NCBI GenBank assembly: GCA_020086605.1
Contig: JACBWW010000048.1
Coordinates: forward strand, 835,002-899,001
Origin: Lanius collurio
Taxonomy: Eukaryota; Chordata; Aves; Passeriformes; Laniidae
DNA: 64,000 nucleotides
Direction: 5' to 3'
Shown in pieces: positions 49,453 through 61,902 of the stretch (the stretch's first letter is position 1; each line of letters starts with the position of its first letter). A program made the position numbers and the translations under genes. The notes under the pieces were generated by a model, which saw nothing but the letters and a program-made list of their open reading frames with translations, made no database searches and was not told where the DNA came from.

Positions 49453-50584
49453 ACAAATATTTTGCATTTTGATAAATATGGATATAATTTCTCTTTACTT
49501 AGCTGGGATTGGTTGCACCTGGACAGGTGTTTTATGGGGACATTCCCCATGAAACTAGTTATCCTTAATCTATTGAATGAAATCAGGTATTTTAATTGAG
49601 GAAATTATTACACATTCAATGTCAAGTAGTTCAGTTGTGTTTAACCAGAAGCTAAGTAAGTGTCGAGGCTTCACATTTTGAAGCTGTACATTGCAAACTA
49701 AAGATTAAGCATGTGCATTCACATGTACACAGCCAGGCATGATCCTTGGACTGAGTAGCAGATAGACAAATAAGTGTACAGGACCTAAACAAGGAAGTTG
49801 GATTCGCAGCTTTACTAACATATGAAAATAATTTTATAGGAAATATGCAACCCAAAGCCATCAAAGTAGCATACATAGTTGCAATGGTATTCAATATATT
49901 CCTACAAGTTTGGTTTGCCATGATTTTAGTACAATTAGTACTTTGATAAGCAAACAAGTGTAAGAGATGTATAAGCTTTATTACACAGCCTCATCGTTTA
50001 TTTGCCACTGTCATTGTCAGTCCTCTTTCTTGCTACTCTTCTCTGAGTACTCTTCTTGAAATTGGCGTATGAAGTTTTTAGAACTTCATCAGAAGATGCA
50101 TTACATTAAAATAAATTTATTACTCCCCTTTTTCTTCTTGATTTTGGTAATGACACATTATAAATTCCCATACCTTTCTGTCTGATTCAGAGAAGCAAAT
50201 AACAGAATGTTTTCCCTCACATTTTTGTGACTCAGGACGCTTTAAATGTTGCTAGGCTGTGTAGGAGCTGCTTAAACTTCTCACTCTTCAAAGAATGACT
50301 CCTACTTTCAAAAAACATTTTGGACACTTGAAGAATGTCATAGTCTTGGCCACCCCTTAGGCCACCTGGCTCTTGTGAGGTTTGTAGTCTGAGCGTATGT
50401 TTAGCTTGTTCGTAGGCAAAACCTTTGGACTATCAGAAAGCCTGTGAAAAAATATTTAGCTTGGGCTAGATTTCATCTGGGCTACTGTAAGGGAAAAATA
50501 AACAAATAACAACTGAGTATACCTTTCAAGGCATGTTTGTATGTAGCCTCCTGCAGACAAAAGAATCAACAAGACGCTTGCAAC

Positions 50585-50602
50585 AGTGCCATCTGGTGAC
50601 CC
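50585..50602 (-). promoter_or_regulatory. CTCF-like motif
   Basis: The minus strand reads GGGTCACCAGATGGCACT, with one core mismatch at the first C. Same orientation as the motifs at 53677 and 54739. Confidence 0.45.
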
Positions 50603-51004
50603 CCATACAGTCAGCTCTAATAACAGGATTCATTTGCAACAGCTGCATATTTGCAGCAAAAAAAGACACCCACAATAATCAGGAATGCTTAATTTTCATT
50701 TTAACCAGTAAAAACAAATGAATTTCCATACTTGGACACCGTCTGTGGTCAGAGAAGTGCACTGTCTACTTTCTATGTTTACAAAGAGCAGATAAAAGAG
50801 TGAGACAAACAAAACTGTAGAAAACAGAAATATTAAAATAATACATCATATATTAATGTACATGTTTGGAACTACAAAGGAGCCATGTATGCACAGTTAA
50901 GGAAAATAGTGGGATGAAGGAAAAAAGTAAAAGATCTTGAGTCTAGTGCTCTGTATTTAAAACTCTGGAGAAATTAGATAATTCTTGAATTAGAACTTAC
51001 ATTG

Positions 51005-52396
51005 TACCATTCTTTTGAAAGGGAAACTGTGATGACCCAGGTAACATAAAACCAGTAAGCATCACAAAAAAGCCAGGGAAAATTAATGGAAAAACTAATA
51101 AGATGATGTGGGATTCAATTAATACAAAATTGAAGGAATGAATGTAATTAATGATGGTCAACATGGTTTTGTAGAAAATAGGTCTTGTTAAATAAAACTT
51201 ACTTCATTCTTTGATGGGATTATTAATTTGGTCTATAATCAAGTCACCACTCTATCTGTAATTGCATGCTTTTGGACTTCCATGGGAGTTCTGACTTTAG
51301 AAAACATGACAGCCTTTTTTTTTTTAATGGCTTACACAGTCTCAGTAAAATCTCCTTCCATAGACTTCAGGAACTGATAAATCTTCCAAAAATCAGTACT
51401 CAAAAGTAAAGGCAATGTTGAGACTTGATTTTAACAAGGAAAGGGCAAATACACAAGCACACATTGTGGCCATATTATATAATGCAAGATCATACACAAG
51501 CAGGGGCAACCATCCTGATTTTTGCAGGGTGCTACAAGGTTCTGTAGCTGAGCTGATGCTTTGTCACGGACACCCTGGAACTAAATGAAATTTGCTGATA
51601 TGGTTTGTAGCTTACAAAAAAGCTGGCAAAGTGATAAATGCAAAGAGAAAGCAGACAGAAAGAGGGTTTTGAACTGTTCAGTAAGATGGATCAACTCAAA
51701 TGAAAGCCATTTTAATGCAGATATATGAATAACTAAGGCAACAAGTTGGGCCATCCTGGAACAGTGGAGGACCAACTTCTGTGAAACAATAACTCCATAA
51801 AGGACTTAAGGGATTGCTGAGGAAGCAATCCTCCAATTAAGCAAAGGAAATTGTGAGTGTGATACTGGAGCAAATCAGATTGATCTTATCTCCACACAGC
51901 ACAGGTGAGATTGCTATCAGACTGAAGGGAAGAGGAAAGCCCCACAGGTTGCAAAGAAGATCAGAATGAGTACTAGAGAGGAAAAGAAAAATGTTTTTCA
52001 GAAAGAAAAAATCCTTTCAGTTTATCAAAAGCAAGATAGAGCGGTGACTTGATTATAATAGCTCCCTCAGGAGAAAATCCCACACACTAGAGGGTTCTTT
52101 AGTTAAGAAGGAAAAAGCATAACAAGCAGCTGTGTACTGAGCTCGAGCCAGATACATTAAAACAAGAAATAAGGCACACATAGTTTAATAGTGAAGATGA
52201 TTAACTATGGAACAAACCAACAAAGGAATCAGTGGATACACTATCTCTATTAATGTCTTCAACCAAAGAATAAATGTCTTGTTGAATATGCTTTATCTAA
52301 ACACAAGTTATTGAACTCAATAGAGAGGTTGTTGGGTGAAATTCAAAGGCTTGTGAAATACAGGAAGTCAGAGTAGGTGATCTAATGGGAATATTT
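51005..52396 (+). mobile_element. Ancient CR1 LINE relic, reaching the 3' end
   Basis: This is a long, highly diverged CR1 copy in plus orientation. Early words (AAACCAGTAAGCATCAC, GATGGTCAACATGGTTTTGT, CTTTGATGGGATTATTAATT) fit the reverse-transcriptase fingers and palm region. Late words (GAAATAAGGCACACATAG, GATGATTAACTATGGAACAA, AACACAAGTTATTGAACTCA, TAGGTGATCTAATGGG) fit the 3' end of old sauropsid CR1 copies in the right order. All frames are broken. A T-rich insertion sits at 51314-51326. Confidence 0.8.
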
Positions 52397-52933
52397 GCAA
52401 AGACTAATCTTAGCCTCAGGATACTAGTCTCCTTGGGTTACCTTTTCAGTCAACAGAGTTTCCTTTAGAGAGCAATTCAGAATAACTTTAGTGCTCTCTT
52501 TGCACCTCTCCACTGAGAGCATACATCTCTCCACTGACTGCAGAGAAAAACAAAAGTTAAAGGACAGTTGAAATAATCTGTGTTTTGTTTTCTTTTTTCC
52601 ACAAAAATACCACCACCATAAAGTATAAAATTACAATTTTAGTAAATATTTGGGAAAGGGCTCAGGGGGTGTGGAGAGTACTGGGATGAAGATGGGGACA
52701 GCTCTCTTTTCACTCACTAACCCTTGATAACCTAATCTGATCCCTAATCTGGGAGCTGTACCTAAAAGATTATCATCTATGGAGAGAGGCTGAAGATTAA
52801 TACAGCACTTCTATCCTACCCCCTTAAACATCCTACTTCAGGAGATTTCCATCCTACCTCCACTCCCCTCTCATTTTGGACAACAAAGAGAAGAAAGAAA
52901 TTCAGAGACATATTTGGTGGACAGAAATGAGCT

Positions 52934-52951
52934 CCTTGCCAGAGGGCAGGT
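52934..52951 (+). promoter_or_regulatory. Weak CTCF-like motif, opposite orientation
   Basis: The plus strand reads CCTTGCCAGAGGGCAGGT. The AGAGGGCAG centre fits CTCF, but the 5' part of the core is poor. Confidence 0.25.
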
Positions 52952-53676
52952 GGGAGTATTCATCCTGCCTCTACCTTTTATTTTCACTGCTGGAAATGAT
53001 AGGAGTTGTCTTAATTCTTATGTAATCTACCACATCTAATAAATTTGACTCTTTATTTGGTATTCATTTTAAACTCTGATGCTGCTGTGGTACTGGTACA
53101 TCCACTGGTATATCCTCAGCAGGGAAGTTATATCTTCCTACACTAGTTAGTCTAAGTGGCACCCTAACCTTGAGTATGCCTTCTTGTCTTAAACACTTCA
53201 GGTTGCTGAGTAACTGCCAGAAAGCACTTGAACACAGAAGAGGAAAAGCTAAAGTGGCTACGAACTACAGCGAGTGACAGAACTTCCTTCAGAGCAGTTT
53301 CTAAGACAGGTTGTGTAAATTCTATTACCCTGAATGAAAAGATGCCACTGCCCATTTGCCGTGCTGAAAACTCTCTCTTGTGGGGCCATTTCACCACTGG
53401 TATATCCCTTCTCAGTAAAATTTAAATTAAAAAAATACAAAAGTTAAATTCTTAAACCTCAGTTCTCTATTTTGTGAGCCAAAGTCATACGATCAATAGC
53501 ACACTTTTTTATTCTTCCATCTACTTTTAAAATGTTTTTAAAATAAATCAAAAGGTTAAATTGCACCAGTCCTTCATTAAATGGGAAATTGATCCTAAAA
53601 TACTATTTATTAGAATCCATACAAAACTAATAGAGGGATATTTTACACTGCTGCAGCAGTGGTTGCAAATGTTTGC

Positions 53677-53690
53677 CTGCCATCTAGTGG
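53677..53690 (-). promoter_or_regulatory. CTCF core motif, full match
   Basis: The minus strand reads CCACTAGATGGCAG, a full match to the CTCF core consensus. It is one of three same-orientation motifs within about 4.2 kb and lies about 7.7 kb beyond the inferred MZT1 3' end. Confidence 0.55.
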
Positions 53691-54738
53691 AATATGCAAC
53701 AGTTTTCAGTAATACTTCAATTTATTCTCGTATTTTGTGTTTTACAAATATTGTAAGTGCTCAAAAAATTGCTGACATAAACGTGGAAAACATGCATGAT
53801 AACAGTACCCTCTTAATAAAATTAGCAAGCAGCAACTTTAATTGTTGCACAGACAAAACAGTCATTTTTATGGATATCAAGGTGTGTAACACCAATCAGG
53901 TTCTGACTGCTGATAATCCCAGATATTGAGATAGATAAAGCCAAGTAAATCAGAAATAGGGCAAAGCACTGAGATTTCCCCCCCAGAGATTTTTTGCTAA
54001 AACTATAAACAGATACAAAATGTGACTTGGACACATCACAGGAGATTAACAGCAAAACACAAATAAAAGATGTTTTAGAAGAATGAAGGATACCTCTGAT
54101 ACTTATGTGATCTCTCTACACACAACACAGCCATAAATATGCCAATGCATTGGATACCTACACTGCAGACTGTAGCATTCTAGAAATATTTTAGTGATAC
54201 ATAAATAAAGAAGTTTGTGCACCAGGACATTGAGCAGATTTGAGCTTGCAGGATATTGCACAACTCCACTTTCTCTAAAAGTTGTGCACATATGACAACC
54301 AATCAGAATAATTCTATCAAAACCATTTCCAGCAGAAAAATCAGTCTCCAAGAAAACTATTATTGAATAGTGCCTGATTATCTTGAGGAAATAATGTAGA
54401 AATGACTGCTGAGAAATTGGAAAACATTGAAGCCTGACCCACTCTAATGAGAGAATTAAAACTGAGGGGAGAAGAGAGAAGAAAATAATGAATTGTGGCA
54501 GATATAGTTGGCAGAAAACCCAACTCACAGAAGATAAATGGAAGCACAAGACATAGAACGACAAATTACAACACTAAATTGAAGAAAATATTTGGAATTT
54601 TAGTAAAATAATTTTCCTTTTAATTTCAATTAGTGTTATTTTTTAATATTTAGGTGAAGGAAAAGAACCTATTTTTAACTGGAGTGTCCTCCCATGCGAA
54701 AACTATGGGATTTTCCCAAGCAAAATCATGTCTTTATT

Positions 54739-54755
54739 TCTGCCATCTGGTCACA
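54739..54755 (-). promoter_or_regulatory. CTCF-like motif
   Basis: The minus strand reads TGTGACCAGATGGCAGA. The CCAGATGGCAGA half is strong and the first two core bases differ. Confidence 0.4.
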
Positions 54756-57321
54756 GTTAAGATGAACAAAGTCCCTATTCCCTGTTGATTTATGTGCTCT
54801 ATTGCCATTTTCACTAACTTTTGTAAAACTTCACAGGGTCAATGCTGAGTTTGGCCCAACATGTCTAAAAATGGAACAGCTGCTGGAAAGTCATCTAATG
54901 AGAGCAGACAGCCACTAATGGACAAAGACTGGTAGCTTTATTACTGATATCATGCTTACCAGTAAAATGCACAGCCTGAAATACCATGCTAAAAGTGCAG
55001 GCCAGATTGTCAGTCTGTGTATGCAGCAGAGTTATTTCTCTGCCTTCAGTGATCATCACAGCACGTAGGAATAAATAGCTGTGCATGTACCTTGAGTTAT
55101 TCCTATGCCTGTGACAGGTTTTACCTCAAGTGAAGCTAAACAAAACATGCCTTTTTGAATTAGAAAAACACTTGCTCTGAAAAGAGCCTGACTTTTTCTT
55201 CAGTCTATATCTCTGTATATCCTATATCCTGCACAATTCAAAGTGCATCCTGAATTTTGCCTAAGAGAATAGCAAGCCTCCTCTTTACGTGTCCTAGGAA
55301 ATGATTGTCCAGATGCTTTTGTTTGTATCTTTAATTCAAAATATGCAAGAACAGCATATGTTTCTACTTTAAATCCCTCACTGAATCTTATATATGCTAG
55401 AGCACTGTATTTGCAAAGTATTAATATTTTTCCTTGAAACTGATCATGCAGAATTTATGTACCATAAAGTCTCAGTCTTTATGTGCATATTATTTTAACA
55501 TCCTGGGGTTTTCACAGATGTGAATCACAAATAGTAAATAACTACCTGCTGCTTACTGTAACACAAGTTTGCTGGTCACAGGAATGAGACTATTTCTCTG
55601 TCCTTGATTAGCTGTCCCCTCACAAAATTATAATTAATCCTGTTCACAACCATATGCCCCTATAAACTGGCTTGGGAGCAAAACCAGAGTGTGCACCAAG
55701 TAGCTTTCCAACAATGCCAGATTAAATGTCATGAGGAGCTTTTCCAGTATCCCAGGAAAGCAGGATGGAGTGAGAGCTGATAACTCCTTCAAGTCACATC
55801 CTCACAAGCCACAACAGACAGCAATGCAAGGAGGGATTGGCAGCATTATTGTCTTACCAGCGCCAGCTTCAAGGCCAAATGCCAAGGCAGTGTGACCACA
55901 TAAGTCTCTCTTTCCTCTATCTCCTGTCCATTAAATAGAAAAATAACTTTTGGTATCTTCAAACATACATTCAAATTTGGATCTGGTGTACAAATAAAAT
56001 AATCATTAATAAATGCAAGCTGGGATGCTCCTCAGCCTCTTCACCCTCCTGAAGCCTCCTTCCCAAGTAAAGGGGTCCTCCTAGCTGTTTCCTTGGGTAA
56101 CCACAGTACAGCCTGGCATCATCTTCTTCACTCCTTCATTTTCCATCTCCTTCAATGAAAGTAAAATTTTAGCATTAAACTCCCACTCGCCTACATAATG
56201 ACACCACTGAGCTCTTTCAGAGATCCATTTTCATGAGCTGGTCTCTTCTTACATGTAAAAATTGGAGGTGAGAAAATAAGAATATTTATAAAGTGATAAT
56301 AAAAGTGCCTAGACTCAATATATTCCAGATTTCCAGTGCAGATAATTAATAGTTGTGGGGTTTGGTTTTTTTTGATCAAGCAACATTTAAATATCCTGAA
56401 AACTAGGCTTCCATTTATCTTACTGACAGAAACATCACTGATAGTCATCCTAAATATTCCTAATTTTCTTCACATTATTTTTACTTAGAGCTGTTTTACA
56501 CTGCCCTTCACAGACTCTGCAGTCAGAAGGAACTGCTACAGCCAGCCTCCCTGACACCCTGCAGAGAAGTATTGTAGACTTCACCCCAGAAACTGGATTA
56601 AAACCCGTCTTTTAGAAGTACTTTTAATTTTGTTTTAACAACATAAAGTAGTAGCTAGTTGTCACTTCCCTAATATGCTCTGTCAAAGTTTACACACTTT
56701 TACTCCTGGGAAATTGTGCCTTATTTTTAAGGTTTGATTTCTCCAACATCACGTATTGTATCTGGTTTTCTGTGTCAGGTTAAAAAGATGTACCCACAAG
56801 ACTTTCCTTTATGCTCAAAGGCATAAGTAGGGTCATTACATCTCTTCTCAATTTCCCTTTGAGAACCTGCACGCTCCCTGAGTGCTTTGAGATCTCTTCA
56901 GGCTTGCTCTCCCATCCCAAAACAGTTTTATGGCTTCAATTAAATTTTTCCTGTGCTTTCTTGAAGTATAAACAGTGGGTCTGGAAGCAGTAAATAGACA
57001 GCACGATGGTTTTACTTCATTATTTCTACTTGATGAAACAATTTTCTGTAAGTAACAGGAACTCCTCCTACAAATTCACAAAAACCTCACAGTACAGTAT
57101 CTGTTCATGATGCTTCAAGAATCCTTTTCAAATTACCATTTTTCAAATCTTGAGATTTTGGTTTCACCACTTTTTAAAGTTTTTTGTTTTTTTTTCAAAT
57201 CTCACTCCCAAGCTAACAAGACACCAAAACAGGGAACAACAGAGAGCCTTTGTGCTTTTACTGAATGATGCCAATGGTGCTTTAACTGAAAATTGTCCTG
57301 CATAAATTGAAGCATACATTA

Positions 57322-57600
57322 ACACAGAATCATTAAGGTTGGAAAAGACCTTGAAGATCATGAAGTCCAATCATCAACCCAGCACCACCACCACATTCAC
57401 CAGTAAAAGATGTCCTGAAGCGCCATATCCACACATTTTGTGAACGCTTCCAGGGATGGTAACTCTAACACTGCCCAGGGAGGTCTGTTTCAATGTTTTA
57501 CAGTCCTTTCTGTGAAGAAATTTATCCTACCATCTAATCTAAACTGCTTGTGGCACAACTTGTAGCCATTTCCTCTCATCCTGTCTCTTGTTACCTGACT
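57322..57600 (-). mobile_element. CR1 LINE 3' fragment, comparatively young
   Basis: The plus strand starts ACACAGAATCATTAAGGTTGG and continues AAAAGACCTTGAAGATCATG, TGTCCTGAAGCGCCATATCC, TTCCAGGGATGGTAACTC, TCTGTGAAGAAATTTATCC and CTCTTGTTACCTGACT. This is the antisense 3' part of an avian CR1 subfamily at moderate divergence. It is truncated at about 57600, where family similarity stops. It is one of the least decayed repeats in the window. Confidence 0.9.
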
Positions 57601-58334
57601 TTTTAAATCTTTCAGTCTTTGCTGATAAAATCCCAAATTTATCAGCTGGATGTTTGTTACTGGTGTAAGGTGACTAGTATGCAACCCTCTGTCCTTGCCC
57701 TCACTCCTTTAAAGGTTGAAATTACTTTGACATAACTTTCATTCTTTGAAATTCTGTTTTCAAACTTTAATTAAGCAGTAATATTTGTGACTCAGAGTTG
57801 AATCTTCAAAGTAAAGTAATTTGCCAAAGTCCCTAGCTCAGACCACACATAGTAATGTAAAGTTCCTCTTAAAAGAAGGTTGTCTACAGCCATACAACAT
57901 CATGCATAATTGTTGAGTACAGGTTACTGTCATTTTTTGTGCCTTTTAATTTAAAGTAAATTCAAATAATAAAAACTGCAGTGTTTCTGTAGCATGAAAC
58001 TGAGCATGTAAAAGCAGATGGGATGTTTGAAGTCGTAGTGTTGGGGAAGAACAGAAGGCTCTGGTGCCTGCTGGGACCAGTCCCTGGAATAAAGCGTGCC
58101 AGCAAAAGCACACGAGTTAAAATCTGAAGGAACTAGTTGAATCAAAAAGCAAATCTAGAATTGGACCAGTATTTGCTCACCAAAAGAGCAGCAGGTGGGA
58201 AAGAACATGAGGGATCCTGATAGTTACCAAGCATGTCATGCTCTCTGCAGGACTGGATTCACAACTGTGCTGGAACTCACAGCGAGAGTTGCTGTATGTG
58301 ACCCTGAAGACATGGTGTAAAAATGATGCATTTT

Positions 58335-59195
58335 ATTAAATTACTGAAAAGGAATGAAAATAAATGGTCAGCTCCTGCTCCAGGTCACCAGCAGTCCTTT
58401 GCAGTCTGATACAATGTGTGCTGCATGACTTACTTCTAATTAACCTCAAAAAAGGGGTAAAACAACAAAATTTTCCAGTGATAAAATTAGTGATGGTAGC
58501 AAGACTACTAGCAAACTGTGATGAACTGCAGAAACACATGGAATATTGATTAGGAAAAAGTGGCAGATGCAATTCAGCATAAAGAAATAAATAATATACA
58601 TGGAGATAAACAACCACAGTTTCCACATATTAAAAAATCACCTCTGATCTTATCAATTTACTAAAGAGCGAGATCCTGCAGTTACCCTAAATAATGCCAT
58701 GAAAACAGCTCAACATTCAGATCAAATTTAAAAAGCAAGCCAAATATTGGGAATTATTAGAAAAGGAATAAAGAACAAGAAAGTAATCAAGCAGGCCTTG
58801 TACTTAACTGCATGGCTAATGTGTGCATTTTTGTTTCTCAGAAAATAATATATGAGATCCAGGAAAGTTTCAAAGGACAGTAGACAGATACTGTTCCATG
58901 CTTTTGGTCACTCAAATACTAATGGATTTCAGAAGGGGAAATTTAATAGCAACTTACATATCTGCACACCATGGCAGGGTAGATAGAAGTTTACTGTGCA
59001 AGGGACATTAAATTAAGCTAGTGAAAATCAGGCTCAAAATGAACAAGAAGTGGCAACTCTTTATGCAACGGCCATCAGTTGATAAAGGCTGTTGTTACTC
59101 AGGAAGCATATACAGTCCAAAGGAAACTAGACAAGTACTGGAAAAAATAGCATTGAAAATTACTAAATAGCCAAACCATATGATGTTCAGGAAAG
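58335..59195 (+). mobile_element. Ancient CR1 LINE relic, reverse-transcriptase C-terminal part
   Basis: Plus-strand words occur in family order: CCAGTGATAAAATTAGTGATG, AAAAGTGGCAGATGCAATTC, AAGCAAGCCAAATATTGGG, AATTATTAGAAAAGGAATAAAG, ACTAATGGATTTCAGAAGG and AAACTAGACAAGTACTGG. They correspond to the segment after the FADD box in old sauropsid CR1 copies. Many stops; no usable frame. Confidence 0.75.
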
Positions 59196-61349
59196 CCTGG
59201 AATAGAAGACATTTAAAAGCCAGGAGAACATAGAAAAAAAGCAACCAAACGAACTTGCATTGTTCTTATCCTTCCTCAGGCAGCTGCCTTTGACTACAAA
59301 AGAAGCTGTTGCGTCAGAAAAAACAACTTTGGTCAGGACCTGTATAGATATTCCTATCTTTATCTTCTCAGGAGTTCCAAGAGCATGTAAGTAACGAGCA
59401 CAGAGGAAAAGCACGTGCTGTTTGCTCAGCTTCTTGGTTAAATGTGATAGAAGGTGATGTTACAAACACAGCCAAGACTTCACAGTCAAGGGTGCCAAGT
59501 CTGAGCACTCATGTTCACATAGTGGGGATGCCATTAAAGTGATAGACTTACCTTGCACCACAAGTATTTCCAGTATAAAACTTCCTACTAGAGGGATTTT
59601 CTTTTTTATTTTTCACCAGGAAGAGGAAAAAAACCAACTTAATGTATTTGTTATGGATGGTAACCCAAACCAAAAGCAGTCAGGAGTTCTCTTACATCAC
59701 TTTTAAGAAACAGCATGTTCTCCCTTTAGTACAATAAGTAACCAATGCTACCATCTAGTTCCAAGTAATAAAGGGAAATAATGCATTTTTAGTTTTATAG
59801 AAACCAAATTGGGGTTTTGAATGTCAAAGATATGCCTTTCTGTAATTCTGCAGGACAAGTGGTCTACCAGAAAATGTCTAAATACATAAAAGCTGTAAGC
59901 TTAAAGATGGTAAAATGGTAGATGCAATTTACTGAATAGTTCAAGATTATATAAATTATATAAAATATATAAATTTTGTATAATTTCTCATATTGCAGTT
60001 GCAAGCTGGTTTTAAGCATTTCAAGGACATTGAACTCAAACCAAAATTGAGCTAGTAAGTCAGAAAAAACCCTGGAAATACATAAATGCAAACTAATAAA
60101 GTGACATTCAAGGGAAGTCATCAGACTTCCTGTATAACCTAAAGATCTGGCAATAGAGGAAAAGGAAATGCACCAGCAGAAACATGGATTCTAATAAAAT
60201 TTCAGTATTACTCTGGGTACATTTGCTATAGTTACAGTAAATTTTCAGAGTTTAAGTTACACAAGGGAAATCTCACAGACTTAGATGTGACTCCTGAGAC
60301 CAGCAAGAATGCTCCCCAAGACTTCTTATTTTTGACGTGTAGTACTGAGGCTGAAGAAAAGTAAGTAAGAGAGCTGATTGCTCATTTGTGCTGATGTGAC
60401 CCGAAGTTTCATGACATTTTACTGAATTTTCAGATGTCCTAAGACAAATTTAATTGCTGATATCTTTTCATACAGTCAATGTTCAAGTTATGAACATTTA
60501 AAGTCTTTTGTAAATTGATGCTGTGAGTGTGCAAAATAAAACCACCTCAAAATTCCACAGTTTGGTTATTTACAGCATCTTCCTGGAATGACTTGTTGGC
60601 CAGGCTAACTGGAAATAAAGGTAAGTGACTCAGTGCAATATAAATATTTTTCTCTTCCCTTTGCCAGCAATATGAAGTATTTAGCTTCCTATATTGCTTT
60701 TTTGTAGAGCTATGACCCAGAGTGTATAGGATGTAAACTCTTAAAGTAAAAAGAACTTTTCATCTCTGCACAAATATAACTTTAGGCTTAACTAAGATTC
60801 CAAGTTCATTTCAAAAATCTGCTTCGCCCTATTAACCCTGCAGGTTGCTTTGGGTCCCATTAGCACTACACTTCGAAACCAGCGTTAACAAAACTCAAAA
60901 ACCTTAAAAAAAAACAAACAAAAAAAAAGCTTAAACAGCAGCAGATGAAGAACACATAAGAAACATTTTCTTACGAAGTAGAATTCCTAGATGCAAGGAT
61001 ACTTACTGGAAACTAACACTTGTTTTGGCATCAGTGAAGGTTACTAGTGCTAAATGAGAAGACATTCTTGTACCAAGCAGCTGCTTAAAGACTAAAACCT
61101 ATCAACCAAATGAGACGCTTCTCACGTATGCACTGACCATTGTACTGCAGTAACAATACAGCCTTAATATTTTTAGATCCTGCAGTCAGAACAGCTGCAA
61201 CAAATGCAGCATGCTCTCTTCATGAAACATTCCATGTCATCCAGAATTCAAATTTACATACATATCTACATGGGTAGCTGAAGAACTTTTGTTATCTAAG
61301 TGAAACACTTTTCCCCAGCAATTTGAATTGAAATCAAAAGGACAATTCA
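59196..61349. other. Intergenic between an ancient CR1 and the MZT1 3' end
   Basis: AT-rich unique DNA, with an A-rich run near 60906-60929. It may include extended MZT1 3' UTR if distal poly(A) sites are used. No exon recognised. Confidence 0.5.
59947..59984. repeat. AT-rich low-complexity run
   Basis: TATATAAATTATATAAAAT-type sequence over about 38 bases. Confidence 0.8.
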
Positions 61350-61878
61350 TTAGCCACATTATTTAAAAAATGCTTTATTTATTACTTTCAGCTTGAGACT
61401 TAAGTTACTGCCCTTACTCTAAAATAGAGTTAGTATGTGCTTCATTCTTATCCGGACCATAAAGCAAGACTGAAACTGTACATGTAGTTTTTCATCAAAG
61501 CAAGAGATAAAACCTAGAATATACTAGCACTTCTAAAGGATGCATTAACAAAGCTACACTCATTATAACAAGATTCGTTGGTACACATTAAATTCAACAA
61601 ATGTGCAATATCTGGGATTATTTTAGAAGTACTGGATGCCAAATAAGAGCAGTTGCACAATATTCACAAACAGTTCACAAAAATACCAGGTAATAATATT
61701 ACTGGTGAACTTATTAAAAACTTTTCAAAGCTATATTATACACCATTCTTTTGGCAAATATTACAGTAATACTCTGAAATCTTCAAATACACTTTTTTTT
61801 TTTCTTAATAGTGGCAGTCTTCAGAGCTCCTGTTAATTTTAACTTGGCATTCTTCTCATGCAGAGATTTTCTCCCATG
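61350..61878 (-). other. MZT1: MZT1 3' UTR, inferred
   Basis: This stretch follows the MZT1 stop codon on the minus strand and runs to just past the first strong poly(A) signal. It is AT-rich, contains a poly(T) run on the plus strand (61792-61803), and shows no competing ORF. The proximal end at the stop codon is firm. The distal end is inferred, because other polyadenylation sites further left could be used and long 3' UTRs are common for this gene class. Confidence 0.6.
61374..61383 (-). terminator. MZT1: Tandem poly(A) signal for MZT1
   Basis: The plus strand reads TTTATTTATT, so the minus strand carries two overlapping AATAAA hexamers about 500 bases after the MZT1 stop. They are followed on the minus strand by a T-rich run (61364-61371), which fits a downstream element. 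Cleavage would be expected around 61345-61365. The motif is certain; its use is inferred. Confidence 0.6.
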
Positions 61879-61902
61879 TCAGCCTGTCATGTTTTCAGCA
61901 GC
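61879..61902 (-). CDS. MZT1: MZT1 last coding exon (C-terminus and stop)
   Basis: The minus strand reads AAENMTG then TGA, the expected C-terminus of MOZART1; the human protein ends AAENMTS. The acceptor on the minus strand is a pyrimidine-rich stretch ending TTTCTAG (61903-61909), and the phase-0 join to exon 2 is exact. Exons 2 and 3 together give 55 residues after the split codon, equal to human residues 28-82, so the C-terminal part has full family length. The exon is far too short for an ORF search and is called only from homology and splice logic. The intron separating it from exon 2 is about 1.39 kb. Confidence 0.95.
   Translation of the reverse strand, partial: AAENMTG

Larger units (their letters stand above)
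47341..51004. other. Intergenic, no gene recognised
   Basis: Unique AT-rich DNA except the old repeat at 48340-48690, the (TA)n run at 49429 and a CTCF-like motif at 50585. Confidence 0.5.
52397..57321. other. Intergenic, no gene recognised
   Basis: Unique DNA carrying CTCF-like motifs (52934, 53677, 54739). The two largest frames (53561-53929 plus, 122 codons; 54103-54564 minus, 153 codons) match no family I know and have compositions expected from AT-rich DNA. Confidence 0.55.

Noticed and set aside
53561..53929. 122-codon plus frame as a gene
   Set aside because: No recognisable domain; lysine/isoleucine/asparagine-rich low-information sequence. A CTCF-type motif lies inside it.
54103..54564. 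153-codon minus-strand frame as a membrane protein gene
   Set aside because: The composition (Phe, Leu, Ser, Ile rich) is what AT-rich DNA gives, an overlapping alternative frame exists at 54341-54547, and no family is recognised.
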